This document shows, one piece after another, positions 1 to 8,989 of a DNA stretch of 64,000 nt. The notes under the pieces are model-generated. The model did no database searches. It was not told the origin of the DNA and saw only the letters and a program-made list of their open reading frames with translations. The position numbers and the translations under genes are program-made. Source of the DNA: UBA11740 sp035635855 (GTDB lineage Bacteria; Acidobacteriota; Blastocatellia; Pyrinomonadales; Pyrinomonadaceae); assembly GCA_035635855.1 (NCBI GenBank), contig DASQAF010000009.1, forward strand, positions 744,001-808,000, read 5' to 3'. The stretch's first letter is position 1. Every line of letters begins with the position of its first letter.

Positions 1-562
1 ATTCAATGTTACCGACGATGGCCAGCTCAGGCAGGTAGTGCATGAACTTCGGCCCTTTGTCGAAGTAAGCGGTGTCGTATTCATCGCCTTCGATAATGAA
101 GTAGTTGCTGTCCGTGACGCGTGCGCTGGCGCCGAAGTTTTGCACCAGGCCACCCACCAGAAATGAAGGGCTCAGGCCCCCTTGATCCATTACCCAAGCC
201 GCCAGGCTGGTAGTAGTGGTCTTCCCATGCGTGCCGGCCACCACCAGCGATCGTCGCCCGCGGATAAATTCTTCTTTCAGGACTTCCGGCAGCGAGCGAT
301 AAAGAAGCCGGCGATTGAGAGTTTCCTCAACTTCCGGATTTCCGCGCGGGATAGCGTTCCCGACGACCACGCAATCAGGCGCCGGGCTCAAGTTGTCTGT
401 CACATAACCCTGGACCACGTTGATACCCAGCGAAGCGAGCATCGTAGACATCGGCGGGTAAACATTCTCGTCGGAGCCGGTCACCTGGTGACCGCGGGCT
501 TGCAGCATCGCGGCCAGCGAAGCCATCGCAGTCCCGCAGATTCCGATCAGGTGATAATGCAT
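1..562 (-). CDS. mpl: Mpl-type muropeptide ligase, N-terminal part (runs off left edge)
   Basis: Mpl joins the recycled tripeptide L-Ala-gamma-D-Glu-meso-DAP to UDP-MurNAc in cytoplasmic peptidoglycan recycling. I translated the minus strand directly: 187 codons remain open to base 1. Seen: a Rossmann start HLIGICGTAM (residues 4-13), the block VYPPMST (34-40) that I associate with Mpl rather than MurC, the ATP-binding loop GTHGKTTT (110-117) and EGDEYDTAYFDK (158-169). A full Mpl is about 450 residues, so the ligase core and C-terminal domain lie outside the window. The start ATG is chosen because the Rossmann fold begins immediately after it. It is the last gene of the long minus-strand cluster, 30 bp after the decarboxylase gene, and may simply be read through from it. 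MurC is the alternative but fits the motifs less well. Confidence 0.88.
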   Translation of the reverse strand, partial: MHYHLIGICGTAMASLAAMLQARGHQVTGSDENVYPPMSTMLASLGINVVQGYVTDNLSPAPDCVVVGNAIPRGNPEVEETLNRRLLYRSLPEVLKEEFIRGRRSLVVAGTHGKTTTTSLAAWVMDQGGLSPSFLVGGLVQNFGASARVTDSNYFIIEGDEYDTAYFDKGPKFMHYLPELAIVGNIE

Positions 563-592
563 TGATTCTTGTTTGTTGAGGCTGCGGCGCGC

Positions 593-1573
593 CTAGCTTG
601 CCGGCATCTGACTTTTCAGACGGCCCAAACGCTTCGCGAAGTAATCAACCGTGGGCTGAAGCCCTTCGCGTAAAGGAATCTTCGGCGACCAGCGGAGCAG
701 TTTCTCGGCCCGCGCGCTGTCGGGCCGGCGTTGTTGAGGGTCATCCTGCGGAAGGGGGAGATATTCAATTTGGATCGGGACCTTGCAGGCGCGCGCTACT
801 TCATCCGCCAATTCCTTGATCGTAAACTCGCCCGCGTTCCCCAGGTTCACCGGATCGTGAACCTCCTGCGTGTTCATCAAACGAATCAGGCCTTCGATCA
901 GATCGTCTACATAACAGAATGATCGCGTCTGTTCGCCGGTCCCATAGATCGTGATCTTGTCGCCGCGCAGCGCCTGAACGATAAAGTTCGATACCACCCG
1001 GCCATCGTTCTCTAGCATTCGGGGACCGTAGGTGTTGAAGATGCGCGCAATGCGCGTGTCAACATTATTCTGCCGGTGATAATCCATCATCAAGGTTTCA
1101 GCCAGGCGCTTGCCCTCGTCATAGCACGAGCGCACCCCGACTGAATTCACATAGCCCCAATACTCCTCCGGCTGCGGATGTACTTGCGGGTTGCCATAGA
1201 CTTCAGAAGTCGAGGCCTGGAGGATGCGCGCGTGGACTCGCTTGGCGAGACCCAGCATATTGATGGTGCCGATGACGCAGGTCTTCACGGTCTTGACCGG
1301 ATTGTACTGGTAATGGACCGGCGACGCGGGACAGGCCAGGTTATAAATCTGATCGACTTCGAGCAAGATCGGTTCAATCACATCGTGCCGCAGGAGCTCA
1401 AACCGCGGGTTGCTGAGGAGGTGTGCAATATTCTCTCGCCGTCCCGTGAAAAAATTGTCGAGACAGATCACTTCGTTCTCTTCGGCCAGCAGGCGTTCGC
1501 AAAGGTGCGAACCCAGAAAGCCTGCGCCTCCGGTAACCAGGATTCTCAAGTTCTTAGGGGACTGCATCATCAT
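593..1573 (-). CDS. UDP-glucuronate decarboxylase (UDP-xylose synthase-like), extended SDR
   Basis: Predicted to oxidise and decarboxylate UDP-glucuronate to UDP-xylose with bound NAD in the cytoplasm. Seen in 326 residues: the NAD motif GGAGFLG (15-21), LDNFFTG (38-44), the substrate block ACPASPVHYQ (80-89) typical of the UXS family, STSEVYG (121-127) and the catalytic pair Y151/K155 in YDEGK. The C-terminal half has RIFNTYGPRM and the RSFCYVDDLIEG block. Length matches bacterial UXS. Three ATGs occur in a row, so the start may be 3-6 bp further in. It lies 22 bp after the GMD-like gene, in the same operon. No UDP-glucose dehydrogenase is visible in the window, so the UDP-glucuronate supply must be elsewhere. 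A 4-epimerase is a less likely reading. Confidence 0.85.
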   Translation of the reverse strand: MMMQSPKNLRILVTGGAGFLGSHLCERLLAEENEVICLDNFFTGRRENIAHLLSNPRFELLRHDVIEPILLEVDQIYNLACPASPVHYQYNPVKTVKTCVIGTINMLGLAKRVHARILQASTSEVYGNPQVHPQPEEYWGYVNSVGVRSCYDEGKRLAETLMMDYHRQNNVDTRIARIFNTYGPRMLENDGRVVSNFIVQALRGDKITIYGTGEQTRSFCYVDDLIEGLIRLMNTQEVHDPVNLGNAGEFTIKELADEVARACKVPIQIEYLPLPQDDPQQRRPDSARAEKLLRWSPKIPLREGLQPTVDYFAKRLGRLKSQMPAS

Positions 1574-1595
1574 TTTTACGCGACCTTTGGGCGAT

Positions 1596-2717
1596 TCATG
1601 GTTGGGAGGCGACGGCAGCGCGCGGTAACTTTGCGAACATATCCTGGAGAAAGACTTCGAGTCCTTCTCTCGGCGCCCAACCCAATTCCTGACGCGCCCG
1701 GCTGGGATCGACTTGAATGGCTAACGGTTCCGCCGTTCGCAGCAAATTTGGATCGACCATTACCGCGGGCTTTCCAGTGGATCGAAAGCAACCTCGCCAG
1801 GCGGCCGGATTTCCACCCTCGAGTTCCCAATCCAGTTCGAAGCCACCGATTGTAAACGCGCAATCCACCAACTCCCAAACGGCATGCGTCTTTCCCGTTG
1901 CCAGCACGTAATCTCTGTAATTCGCCGCAATGTCGGCTTCCGCTTCTCCCATCTGGCCGACGCGAACCTCGATCTGCCGCAAAATTCTACACATTCCTTC
2001 CACATAGTCAGGCGCAAACCCCCAGTCACGCTCGACCTTGAGATTGCCTATCATTAACGGCTGCTGCTGGACCGGTTCGCCGGCTGAACTCATCAGGTTG
2101 AGCACATGCCCGACGACCTTGCGCGAAAGAAAAGACTCGGGACGACGGTGCGACTCGTGATTGGATAGTATCCCGCTGGCGATGCGCAAACCGTAGACTT
2201 CGCGATAAGACCGGCACACCAGGTGGGCAGCCGCTTTAGCGCTGGCATAGGGACTCTGCGGATTCAGTGCCGAGTTCTCGTTATAGATTTCAACGCCCTC
2301 GGGCGACATGCCGAACATGTCCGTCGATGACGCTTGGTACAGTCGCGAATCCGGGTTCTGACGGCGCATGCATTCCAGCAGAGAAGCAACGAAGTCTGCG
2401 TTTAGCAGCCAGGTCGTTAGCGGCTCTTTGAACGAACCGGAAACGCTCGACTGTCCGCCGAGGTTGTAGATTTCCGCCGGACGTTCCCGGGCAATCAAAT
2501 CGAAAAGCGGCTGCGGAGCGGATAGTTCAGCAGCGTGGACTTCGAGGCGTTGGTTTGCCTTCCCGGACTCACGAAGTCCGGCGAGATCCTCAGGACGACG
2601 CACCATCGCATGCACTTTCCATTGCTCGTCCAGCAGACGCTCGGTCAGGAAATAGCCGTCCTGTCCGGCAGCGCCGATTACCATTGCTGTCTTGGGATTC
2701 GTGGCCGAGTCTTTCAT
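1596..2717 (-). CDS. Divergent GDP-mannose 4,6-dehydratase-like extended SDR
   Basis: A 373-residue relative of Gmd. Seen: GAAGQDG (15-21), QASSTDMFG (138-146), the catalytic-type Y167 and K171 in SPYASAK, and NHESHRRPESF, which corresponds to the Gmd signature NHESERRGETF in the second copy at 4117-5142. Identity to that copy is clearly partial, and there is a longer insertion before the C-terminal WAPREGL segment. The start ATG precedes the Rossmann strand by ten residues. It could be a true second 4,6-dehydratase, a GDP-4-keto-6-deoxymannose reductase/epimerase of the RMD type, or a dehydratase for another NDP-sugar; the sequence alone does not decide. It is separated from the upstream methyltransferase by 210 bp, in which I saw no convincing promoter or terminator. 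Confidence 0.75.
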   Translation of the reverse strand: MKDSATNPKTAMVIGAAGQDGYFLTERLLDEQWKVHAMVRRPEDLAGLRESGKANQRLEVHAAELSAPQPLFDLIARERPAEIYNLGGQSSVSGSFKEPLTTWLLNADFVASLLECMRRQNPDSRLYQASSTDMFGMSPEGVEIYNENSALNPQSPYASAKAAAHLVCRSYREVYGLRIASGILSNHESHRRPESFLSRKVVGHVLNLMSSAGEPVQQQPLMIGNLKVERDWGFAPDYVEGMCRILRQIEVRVGQMGEAEADIAANYRDYVLATGKTHAVWELVDCAFTIGGFELDWELEGGNPAAWRGCFRSTGKPAVMVDPNLLRTAEPLAIQVDPSRARQELGWAPREGLEVFLQDMFAKLPRAAVASQP

Positions 2718-2927
2718 ATCAAATTCAAAACGCTCGCCCGCGGATGCTCAAGCGCGTTGCGCCTTCCGCGCGAAAAATCTTGCAACTAAATCACCCAATG
2801 CATCGAAACCGATGAATGGGTGGGATCAGTGCCGCGTTAACAGAAAAGAAAACCGAAAGCTGTTACGAAGTGCAGGACGTTAATTGAATTTACCCGAGAT
2901 AAGCAAGAGTCCTAAGGGTCACAAACA

Positions 2928-4058
2928 TTAGGGCCTTTTCGAAGCGAGAAACCGTATATACCTTTCACCGTACGGATCATCGTTGAGCTCGTCCAACATG
3001 ACATTCACGCTGTAGTTGCGATCGCGAAAAAACTCTATCAGGTCCACGTTACTAAAATGATAAGCGTACTCGTTCACCGCGTTATTATAACTGTTTCCAA
3101 TTTCGATCTTCTTGACCAAAAATTTTCGGCCTTCGTATTCGAGCACTTCGCGATGGTCACTCGGCGTCGCCGGACCGGTACAGTATCCTCCCAGAAAAAT
3201 GTTATCCGACAGCGACATTAGATTCTCGAAAAACAGGAAGGGAGCAAAACTGTGATAGTAGACGCCGTGGGCGAACGCCAAATCAAATTGGCCGTATTTC
3301 TGCCGGTCCGCGTTATGAAAATCATCCATGATGAGAGTCACGTTATCCCAGCCAAAGCAATAACGCGCGATCAGCGTTTTTATGAAGCTGACGGCGCGCG
3401 CTTCTATACACGTAACGCTCTCAACGCCCATGTTGACGAGTCCGGCGGTCTGCGCGCCCTCCATTGGCCCAAATTCTATGACCCGTTTGCCCGCCAGGGG
3501 AAAGGCCTGATTTAAGTCGCCAAAGAATTCGCCGAAGAAGTCGTTGCCGGCGTAATAAGACCCGATCTCTTCCAGTGTCTCGACAGAATACTTGAGAGAA
3601 GATTGAGCCTGTTGGATGGTGGTAAAGGGAAGCGTTAACTCCTGAATGCCGATGACGTTGTTGCCGTAACGTTCCTTCAAAGCATTAATTGTCCGCCACT
3701 GGCTCTCGTTCAACGGAACCTTGCAGACAATGATCTGTGCGTTCCCGGGGATCTCTCCTAAATCAGAGCCCTGCTGCCAACTCCATTCGATCCCTTTAAC
3801 GTCGCGCCGGCCGTGCTTGGTAAAGCCGGCACGCAGAAACTCAATTTCTTCAGAACTTCCCAGGATAACCAGCGGGCGTTCCGGCGCGCGTAGGCGAAAA
3901 GGAATCATCTCGCGGAAGACGGGCTGGCTCCAAATCCTGGGAACCACCAGATTGCCTTCTACCAGTTCTATTTTCCCGGTCTCGTTACCCTTCCGGTGAA
4001 TGTCGAGTCCGACCGTATGAAATGATTTCTTGATAACGCTCTTAACAAGCTGCTTCAT
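2928..4058 (-). CDS. Class I SAM-dependent methyltransferase of the polysaccharide cluster
   Basis: A 376-residue cytoplasmic protein. The C-terminal half is a Rossmann methyltransferase: motif I VIEFGPMEG (193-201), the acidic end of strand 2 in CIEA (217-220), and a DLAFAHGVYYH motif IV. The N-terminal about 150 residues look like a second alpha/beta unit (PLVILGSSEEIEF) that I do not recognise; it may bind the glycan or nucleotide-sugar acceptor. The open frame could begin at a TTG one codon earlier, but ATG at 4058 is preferred because GAAGG lies about seven bases upstream. It is 58 bp downstream of gmd. The acceptor position is unknown; in this setting an O- or C-methyl group on a sugar is the reasonable inference. 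Confidence 0.72.
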   Translation of the reverse strand: MKQLVKSVIKKSFHTVGLDIHRKGNETGKIELVEGNLVVPRIWSQPVFREMIPFRLRAPERPLVILGSSEEIEFLRAGFTKHGRRDVKGIEWSWQQGSDLGEIPGNAQIIVCKVPLNESQWRTINALKERYGNNVIGIQELTLPFTTIQQAQSSLKYSVETLEEIGSYYAGNDFFGEFFGDLNQAFPLAGKRVIEFGPMEGAQTAGLVNMGVESVTCIEARAVSFIKTLIARYCFGWDNVTLIMDDFHNADRQKYGQFDLAFAHGVYYHSFAPFLFFENLMSLSDNIFLGGYCTGPATPSDHREVLEYEGRKFLVKKIEIGNSYNNAVNEYAYHFSNVDLIEFFRDRNYSVNVMLDELNDDPYGERYIRFLASKRP

Positions 4059-4116
4059 CAACTGGCCTTCCTGATCTGTAAAGAATTGCTTCCCGGATCG
4101 TCCATCGCTCCATTCA

Positions 4117-5142
4117 TCATGCCACTTGCGTCGTAGTTGCGTGCCCGGAGATATCTTTGTCCCGCCTGGCTAAAACCATGTCGTGGTCAACCATCAAGCG
4201 AACTAGTTCTTCAAAGCCCACCTTGGGTTCCCATCCCAGCTCTCGGCGAGCCTTACTCGCGTCTCCCTGAAGATAGTCGACCTCACTCGGCCGGTAATAC
4301 CAGGGATCGATCTCGACGTATTCTTTCCAATCTAAATCAAGGTAACCAAAGGTCTGCTCTACAAATTCCCTCACCGAATGTGTCTCGCCCGTCGCGATGA
4401 CATAGTCGCCACATTTTTCAGCCTGCATCATCAGCCACATCGCTTCAACGTAGTCCCGGGCGTATCCCCAGTCTCGCTTGGCCTCCAGGTTGCCGAGATA
4501 CAGCTTGTCCTGCAGCCCCAACTTAATGCGCGTTGCTGCCCGGGTAATCTTGCGCGTCACAAAGGTTTCGCCGCGGCGCTCCGATTCGTGATTGAATAAA
4601 ATGCCATTGCACGCAAACAGGCCGTAGGACTCCCGATAGTTAACCGTGCAGTGGTATGCATAGACCTTGGCGCAGGCATAAGGTGAGCGCGGATAGAAAG
4701 GCGTCCGTTCAGTCTGGGGTATCTCCTCAGCCCTCCCGAACATTTCTGAAGAAGACGCCTGGTAAAACTTCGGCCTGATCCCGGCTTCGCGAATTGCTTC
4801 CAGGATACGCACCGTTCCTAACCCGGTTACATCGCCCGTATATTCAGGGACATCGAAGCTCACGCGCACATGAGATTGAGCGCCGAGGTTGTAGATCTCG
4901 TCCGGCTGGACCTGTCGGAGAATGGTGTTAAGCGAGCTAGAGTCGTCGAGATCGCCATGAACCAGGAATAGCCGGGTTCCTGGTGTGTGTGGGTCCTGAT
5001 ACAGATGATCAATACGCTGGGTATTGAACGAGGAGGTGCGCCGAATGATGCCATGAACTTCGTAGCCCTTGTCCAGCAATAACTCCGCCAGAAATGAACC
5101 ATCTTGCCCGGTGATGCCCGTTACGAGTGCTCGCTTACTCAC
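4117..5142 (-). CDS. gmd: GDP-mannose 4,6-dehydratase
   Basis: Converts GDP-D-mannose to GDP-4-keto-6-deoxy-D-mannose, the precursor of GDP-perosamine, GDP-fucose or GDP-rhamnose. Seen in 341 residues: ITGITGQDGSFLAE from residue 7, GIIRRTSSFNTQRI (31-44), YNLGAQSHV, the active-site block YQASSSEMFG (127-136), Y155 and K159 in SPYACAKVYA, and NHESERRGETFVTRKI. This is textbook Gmd at the usual length. The start is GTG, giving the usual N-terminus (M)SKRALVTGITGQ, with AAGGA about eleven bases upstream. It lies 57 bp after the perosamine-synthase-like aminotransferase gene, so the two consecutive steps toward GDP-perosamine are encoded side by side. Confidence 0.96.
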   Translation of the reverse strand: MSKRALVTGITGQDGSFLAELLLDKGYEVHGIIRRTSSFNTQRIDHLYQDPHTPGTRLFLVHGDLDDSSSLNTILRQVQPDEIYNLGAQSHVRVSFDVPEYTGDVTGLGTVRILEAIREAGIRPKFYQASSSEMFGRAEEIPQTERTPFYPRSPYACAKVYAYHCTVNYRESYGLFACNGILFNHESERRGETFVTRKITRAATRIKLGLQDKLYLGNLEAKRDWGYARDYVEAMWLMMQAEKCGDYVIATGETHSVREFVEQTFGYLDLDWKEYVEIDPWYYRPSEVDYLQGDASKARRELGWEPKVGFEELVRLMVDHDMVLARRDKDISGHATTTQVA

Positions 5143-5199
5143 GTGTTAGGTTTTCCTTAAATTTTCCAGAGTTGTTGACTGGCTTCTAACTTTTCCAGT

Positions 5200-6336
5200 C
5201 TAGCCCCCCTGCGACTGACTGGCGTTACGGTCCAGCACCCGGGCCAGGCAGTTTGTAACGTACTGCAGATCTTCATCAGTCAGACCCGCCCAGGTGGGAA
5301 GACTAAAACCCAGCCGGGCGATGCGCTCAGCCACCGGATAAGTAGTCTTATCTGCATCGTCGCGATAGGGCGGTAAGAGGTGCATGGGATAAAAAACAGG
5401 TCTGGTCTCAACGCCTAATTCCTGCAACTGCGCCATAACGTCATCGCGACCCAATGAAGTCTCATCAAGCATGATGCTGAACATCCAGTAGATGCGTTTG
5501 GCCCACTCCTGATCGGATTGCCAGCTGACTCCCGGAACTTTTTTTAGCAAATTCCGATACTGTTTTGCCACGCTCGCTCTGCGTTCGAGGTGCCATTCAA
5601 CTTTCTCCAATTGGCCGAGGCCAACAGCGGCTGCGAGATTAGTCATCCGATAGTTATACCCGACAATCGGGTGCCAATAACGCCGTTGAGGGTCCATACC
5701 CTGACCTCTAAGCAAACGGAGCTTGCTTGCGAGTTCATCATTATTCGTCGCCAGCATCCCACCTTCTCCGGTAGTTATAGCTTTGTTGCCGTAGAAACTA
5801 AAAGCACCAACATCGGCCAGCGCGCCTACTTTACTATCTTTGTATTCGGCACCGTGAGCTTCGGCAGCGTCCTCAACCACGAACAAACCATGCCGTCGCG
5901 CCAGCGACAAGATCGGATCCAGGTCGCCGGGGTGACCGTAAAGATGCACCACTATGATTCCTCGAGTTCTGGCGGTAATCTTTTCTTCAATCAGGGCTGA
6001 ATTCATGGTCCAGGAATCGGGCTCTACATCGACGAAAATCGGTCGTGCCCCACAATACCTGACTACATTAGCCGTCGCGACGAACGTCAGGGTTGGCACA
6101 ATCACTTCGTCCCCGGGACCCAATCCAAGAGCAACCATTGCCAGGTGCAACGCGACAGTTCCGTTACAACAGGAAACCGCGTGCCGAGCGCCACAAAAAT
6201 CCGCGAAGCTCGATTCGAACTTCTCGACGTACTTGCCGGCCGACGAGATCCAGGTCGAATCCAGACAGTCCATCACATAAGCCTTCTCGTTTCCGACGAA
6301 CATTGGAGCAGAAACGGGAATAGTCCGCTTTTCCAC
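5200..6336 (-). CDS. DegT/DnrJ/EryC1/StrS aminotransferase, GDP-perosamine synthase-like
   Basis: A PLP enzyme that would transfer an amino group from glutamate to C4 of a 4-keto-6-deoxy sugar; next to gmd the product is most likely GDP-perosamine. With the GTG start the protein has 378 residues: PLP Asp D156 in VVEDAAEAHG, PLP-Lys K185 in SFYGNKAITTGEGG, and HLYGHPGDLD (131-140). I chose GTG at 6336 because it overlaps the stop of the upstream glycosyltransferase (TAGTG) and has GGAGG about ten bases upstream; a frame-open ATG 48 bp earlier lies well inside that gene. This arrangement implies translational coupling. Alternative substrates in the same family (dTDP- or UDP-4-keto sugars) are possible. 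Confidence 0.88.
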   Translation of the reverse strand: MEKRTIPVSAPMFVGNEKAYVMDCLDSTWISSAGKYVEKFESSFADFCGARHAVSCCNGTVALHLAMVALGLGPGDEVIVPTLTFVATANVVRYCGARPIFVDVEPDSWTMNSALIEEKITARTRGIIVVHLYGHPGDLDPILSLARRHGLFVVEDAAEAHGAEYKDSKVGALADVGAFSFYGNKAITTGEGGMLATNNDELASKLRLLRGQGMDPQRRYWHPIVGYNYRMTNLAAAVGLGQLEKVEWHLERRASVAKQYRNLLKKVPGVSWQSDQEWAKRIYWMFSIMLDETSLGRDDVMAQLQELGVETRPVFYPMHLLPPYRDDADKTTYPVAERIARLGFSLPTWAGLTDEDLQYVTNCLARVLDRNASQSQGG

Positions 6337-7628
6337 TATGCGTGTGCCTCCAGTAATCTCGCGGGCTTTTCCATCCAGTCCCATCCTAAAAGCGAGCGGT
6401 CCTCGTCGCTTAACGCCTGGCGTGCGGCGCGCCGGTAGACCGCGCGATATGCTTTGGCTGTTCGCTCCCAGTCATAGTCCTTAATTCGCACATGACCACG
6501 GTCTGACAGTTCTTGTCTGAGACCGTTGTCACCAGCGAGCTGCGCCATGACGTTGGCGATGGCTTCGGGATCGTAAGGGTCAAACAACAATCCCGCGTCC
6601 ATAACCTGGACGGGCAGAGAAGTGATATTAGAACAGGCTATCGGTGTGCCCTCCAACCAGGCCTCATAAACGGGTGAACTATCGGATTCAAAAAGTGACG
6701 GCATTATCAGGAACTGAGTAAGTTTATAAAGGATGCGCAGGTCGTCGTCTGGAACGTAACCCAGAAACCTGACCTCGGCCGCAAGCCCGAGTTCGTGAAT
6801 GCGCGCTTGAATAGCTGACCAGTACGGCTCCAGGAGAGAGCCGGTGCATACAATCCGCAACCTCGCACGTTTGGTGTCGCGCAAAAGCGCCTGCGCTTCG
6901 AGTAAGCGCAGATGATTCTTGTGAGGCCATGTCATTGCCGGGTAAAGTGCAAATGGGAGATCGAGCCCATACTTTTCTTTTGCTTCGGATACCTCACTCG
7001 GCGAGGGATCCTGATACGCTTCGGTAGGAGGCGCCCAGGGAATAACCTGGATCTTGTTCGCGTCTGTTTGATAATGCCGAATTATGTCGTCTTTCACCCA
7101 TCTCGAACTAACCGCAACAGTATGCGCAACCTGGCAACCCAATCGATAAGCCATCTCACGCCAGGCGATCTCCGATGGCTTGAAAAATTGCGGGAAGTGC
7201 AGATGTTGCAAATCATGGGGATTGTAGATGGAGGGCACGCCACACAAAACGAACCGCTGATGAGGAAAATGAACAACATCGCACCCGAGACTCTCGATGA
7301 ACCCATCTGAGATCGGCATCGGTGTCTGGTAATGTGAATCGTTCCCGGATAATCGCTGCCCGATTGATTCTTTCGTGCGCGACAGAAGTCCCTGAATCCG
7401 TTTCCCGACCGATCGAGTCTTGACGGCGAATCGTTGGTTGCTCCCAAGATACGGCTTAAGAAAGTCTCTTTCCTCGTCTGATTCAACGACAATCGAATAA
7501 TCAGTCGAGGAATCGTCAATCCGGCCAAGCGCGCGGACCAGGCCAAGTATTACCTGGGCCACGCCGCCGGCAGAAGCTGCGGACACCCGTGCATCGATGG
7601 CTACCTTCAATAAACTTGCATCACCCAT
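6336..7628 (-). CDS. GT4-family (GT-B) glycosyltransferase
   Basis: A 430-residue retaining glycosyltransferase of the RfaB/group 1 type, expected to extend the lipid-linked glycan on the cytoplasmic side. Seen: an N-terminal strand VAIDARVSAASAGGVAQVI with the loop that contacts the acceptor, a C-terminal domain beginning ALYPAMTWPHKNH (227-239), strand RFLGYVPDDDL (287-297), and the EX7E motif E314/E322 in SLFESDSSPVYEAW. The C-terminal tail WERTAKAYRAVY is typical. Its stop codon overlaps the GTG of the aminotransferase gene by one base. The sugar added cannot be read from sequence; perosamine is a guess from position. Confidence 0.88.
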   Translation of the reverse strand: MGDASLLKVAIDARVSAASAGGVAQVILGLVRALGRIDDSSTDYSIVVESDEERDFLKPYLGSNQRFAVKTRSVGKRIQGLLSRTKESIGQRLSGNDSHYQTPMPISDGFIESLGCDVVHFPHQRFVLCGVPSIYNPHDLQHLHFPQFFKPSEIAWREMAYRLGCQVAHTVAVSSRWVKDDIIRHYQTDANKIQVIPWAPPTEAYQDPSPSEVSEAKEKYGLDLPFALYPAMTWPHKNHLRLLEAQALLRDTKRARLRIVCTGSLLEPYWSAIQARIHELGLAAEVRFLGYVPDDDLRILYKLTQFLIMPSLFESDSSPVYEAWLEGTPIACSNITSLPVQVMDAGLLFDPYDPEAIANVMAQLAGDNGLRQELSDRGHVRIKDYDWERTAKAYRAVYRRAARQALSDEDRSLLGWDWMEKPARLLEAHA

Positions 7629-7705
7629 TGTTTCAAGACACTACCTGACTCATCTGAGGTTTTGGACAGCGGATCATTCGGCCCAGCCGTTCCGTCGACT
7701 TCGGC

Positions 7706-8989
7706 TCACTTTTGGCGCACGAGCGCCAGCTCCAATTCTTTGATCAGTAATCTTACTCGATCCCTGGACAGAAAATTCTCCTTCGCGAATCCCATTCCCA
7801 GACTCTCATACACTTCCTCAGAATTAACAAACTTGTGGTTGTAATTGCGCTCGACCCGACGGACGTCGCCGCGCAGTACCCAATCCTGCCATTTTCCTTG
7901 CTTAAAGAAACTGAGCGTGTTTATCGGCTCGAAGTTGGCGTGCCAGACTCCTATAGCAGCGGCGGTCAATCTCTTCATCAGATCGGTCTTGGATACCCCC
8001 AGCCTTTTGCTGTCAAGCTTAACCACGACTTGAGTGTAAGCAGGTTTCCGTTGAGCTGAGGGCGCTACGGCAATATCGATTCCGTCGATGCTATTCAAAC
8101 GGTCGACAAAAATGGCCACGTGCTCCTGCAACCGACGGAAATGCTTCGGGTACCCTCGAAGTTGCTCCAATGCAACGGCCGCAACAATCTCAGAAATCCG
8201 GCCATTCCATGACAGGGTCCTCTGATCTCTCACTCCATACTCAATCGTGGTGTCTCCCCAGTTTCTAATGACCCGAAGCTCTCTGGCTAACGCCTCATCG
8301 TCAGTCACGATCATCCCGCCCTCGCCGGCCTGTATCGGTTTCAAGCAACCGAATGAAAAGACCCCGGCGTCTGCGTTCGAGCCAGTCCGTCTGCCTTTCC
8401 ACTCGGCTCCCAATGAGAGACAAGCATCTTCGAGAACGTAGAGATCACGTTGGTTCGCAAAGGTGGCGATCCAATCCAGGTTCTCAGGGTTGCCCCATAT
8501 ATGCACCGGCATGATGACCCTGGTTTGAGCGGAGACTTGATCTTCGACGGACGCGGACGCCAACATGAAATCGTCTTTGTTGATGTCTGCGAAAATAGGG
8601 GTGGCGCCCGCCGCCATAACCGCGAACGCGTTGGCGACACAGGTGTCTACCTGATGCACAACTTCGTCGCCGGGTTTCAACCCAAATGCCCGCAGGGCCA
8701 TCTGGATTGCCATCCCCCCGGTGTTTACGGCGACGGCATAACGGGTACCGATGTAGGCCGCAAATTCCTCCTCCAGTTTTTCGTGAACCAGACCTCTCCC
8801 ATAGTTCAGGTTCCAGAAAGGTCCGCTAAGAACCTCAGTAACCGCCGCGATCTCTCTACCCAGAGTGACAGGATAAGATGGTTTCCGATTACCTGGGAGC
8901 ATTCTCGAAAACTTCTTGATCAGCCGAATGGTTCCAGGGTGCGTCGCTTCTTTGGATTTCAGGTACCGTTTAAGCGAGGAAAGCTTCAT
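7706..8989 (-). CDS. DegT/DnrJ/EryC1/StrS PLP aminotransferase, second copy
   Basis: A 427-residue sugar aminotransferase homologue with an unusually long N-terminal extension of about 40 basic residues before the family core. Seen: D188 in VLEDACLSLGAEW, PLP-Lys K217 in SFGCLKPIQAGEGG, and HIWGNPENLD where relatives have HLYG-P-DLD. The core is divergent from the three other DegT proteins in the window. The catalytic Lys is present, so an aminotransferase (VioA-like) is expected, though sugar 3-dehydratases related to ColD replace this Lys and are therefore excluded. Its ATG overlaps the stop of the preceding methyltransferase gene (ATGA), so the two are probably co-translated and may modify the same sugar. 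Confidence 0.83.
   Translation of the reverse strand: MKLSSLKRYLKSKEATHPGTIRLIKKFSRMLPGNRKPSYPVTLGREIAAVTEVLSGPFWNLNYGRGLVHEKLEEEFAAYIGTRYAVAVNTGGMAIQMALRAFGLKPGDEVVHQVDTCVANAFAVMAAGATPIFADINKDDFMLASASVEDQVSAQTRVIMPVHIWGNPENLDWIATFANQRDLYVLEDACLSLGAEWKGRRTGSNADAGVFSFGCLKPIQAGEGGMIVTDDEALARELRVIRNWGDTTIEYGVRDQRTLSWNGRISEIVAAVALEQLRGYPKHFRRLQEHVAIFVDRLNSIDGIDIAVAPSAQRKPAYTQVVVKLDSKRLGVSKTDLMKRLTAAAIGVWHANFEPINTLSFFKQGKWQDWVLRGDVRRVERNYNHKFVNSEEVYESLGMGFAKENFLSRDRVRLLIKELELALVRQK

Noticed and set aside
182..565. Open plus-strand frame opposite mpl
   Set aside because: It is antisense to clear Mpl motifs and its translation is rich in Arg/His/Ser without any family character.
1178..1855. 225-codon plus-strand frame over the decarboxylase and GMD-like genes
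   Set aside because: Shadow of two well-supported minus-strand genes; no ribosome site.
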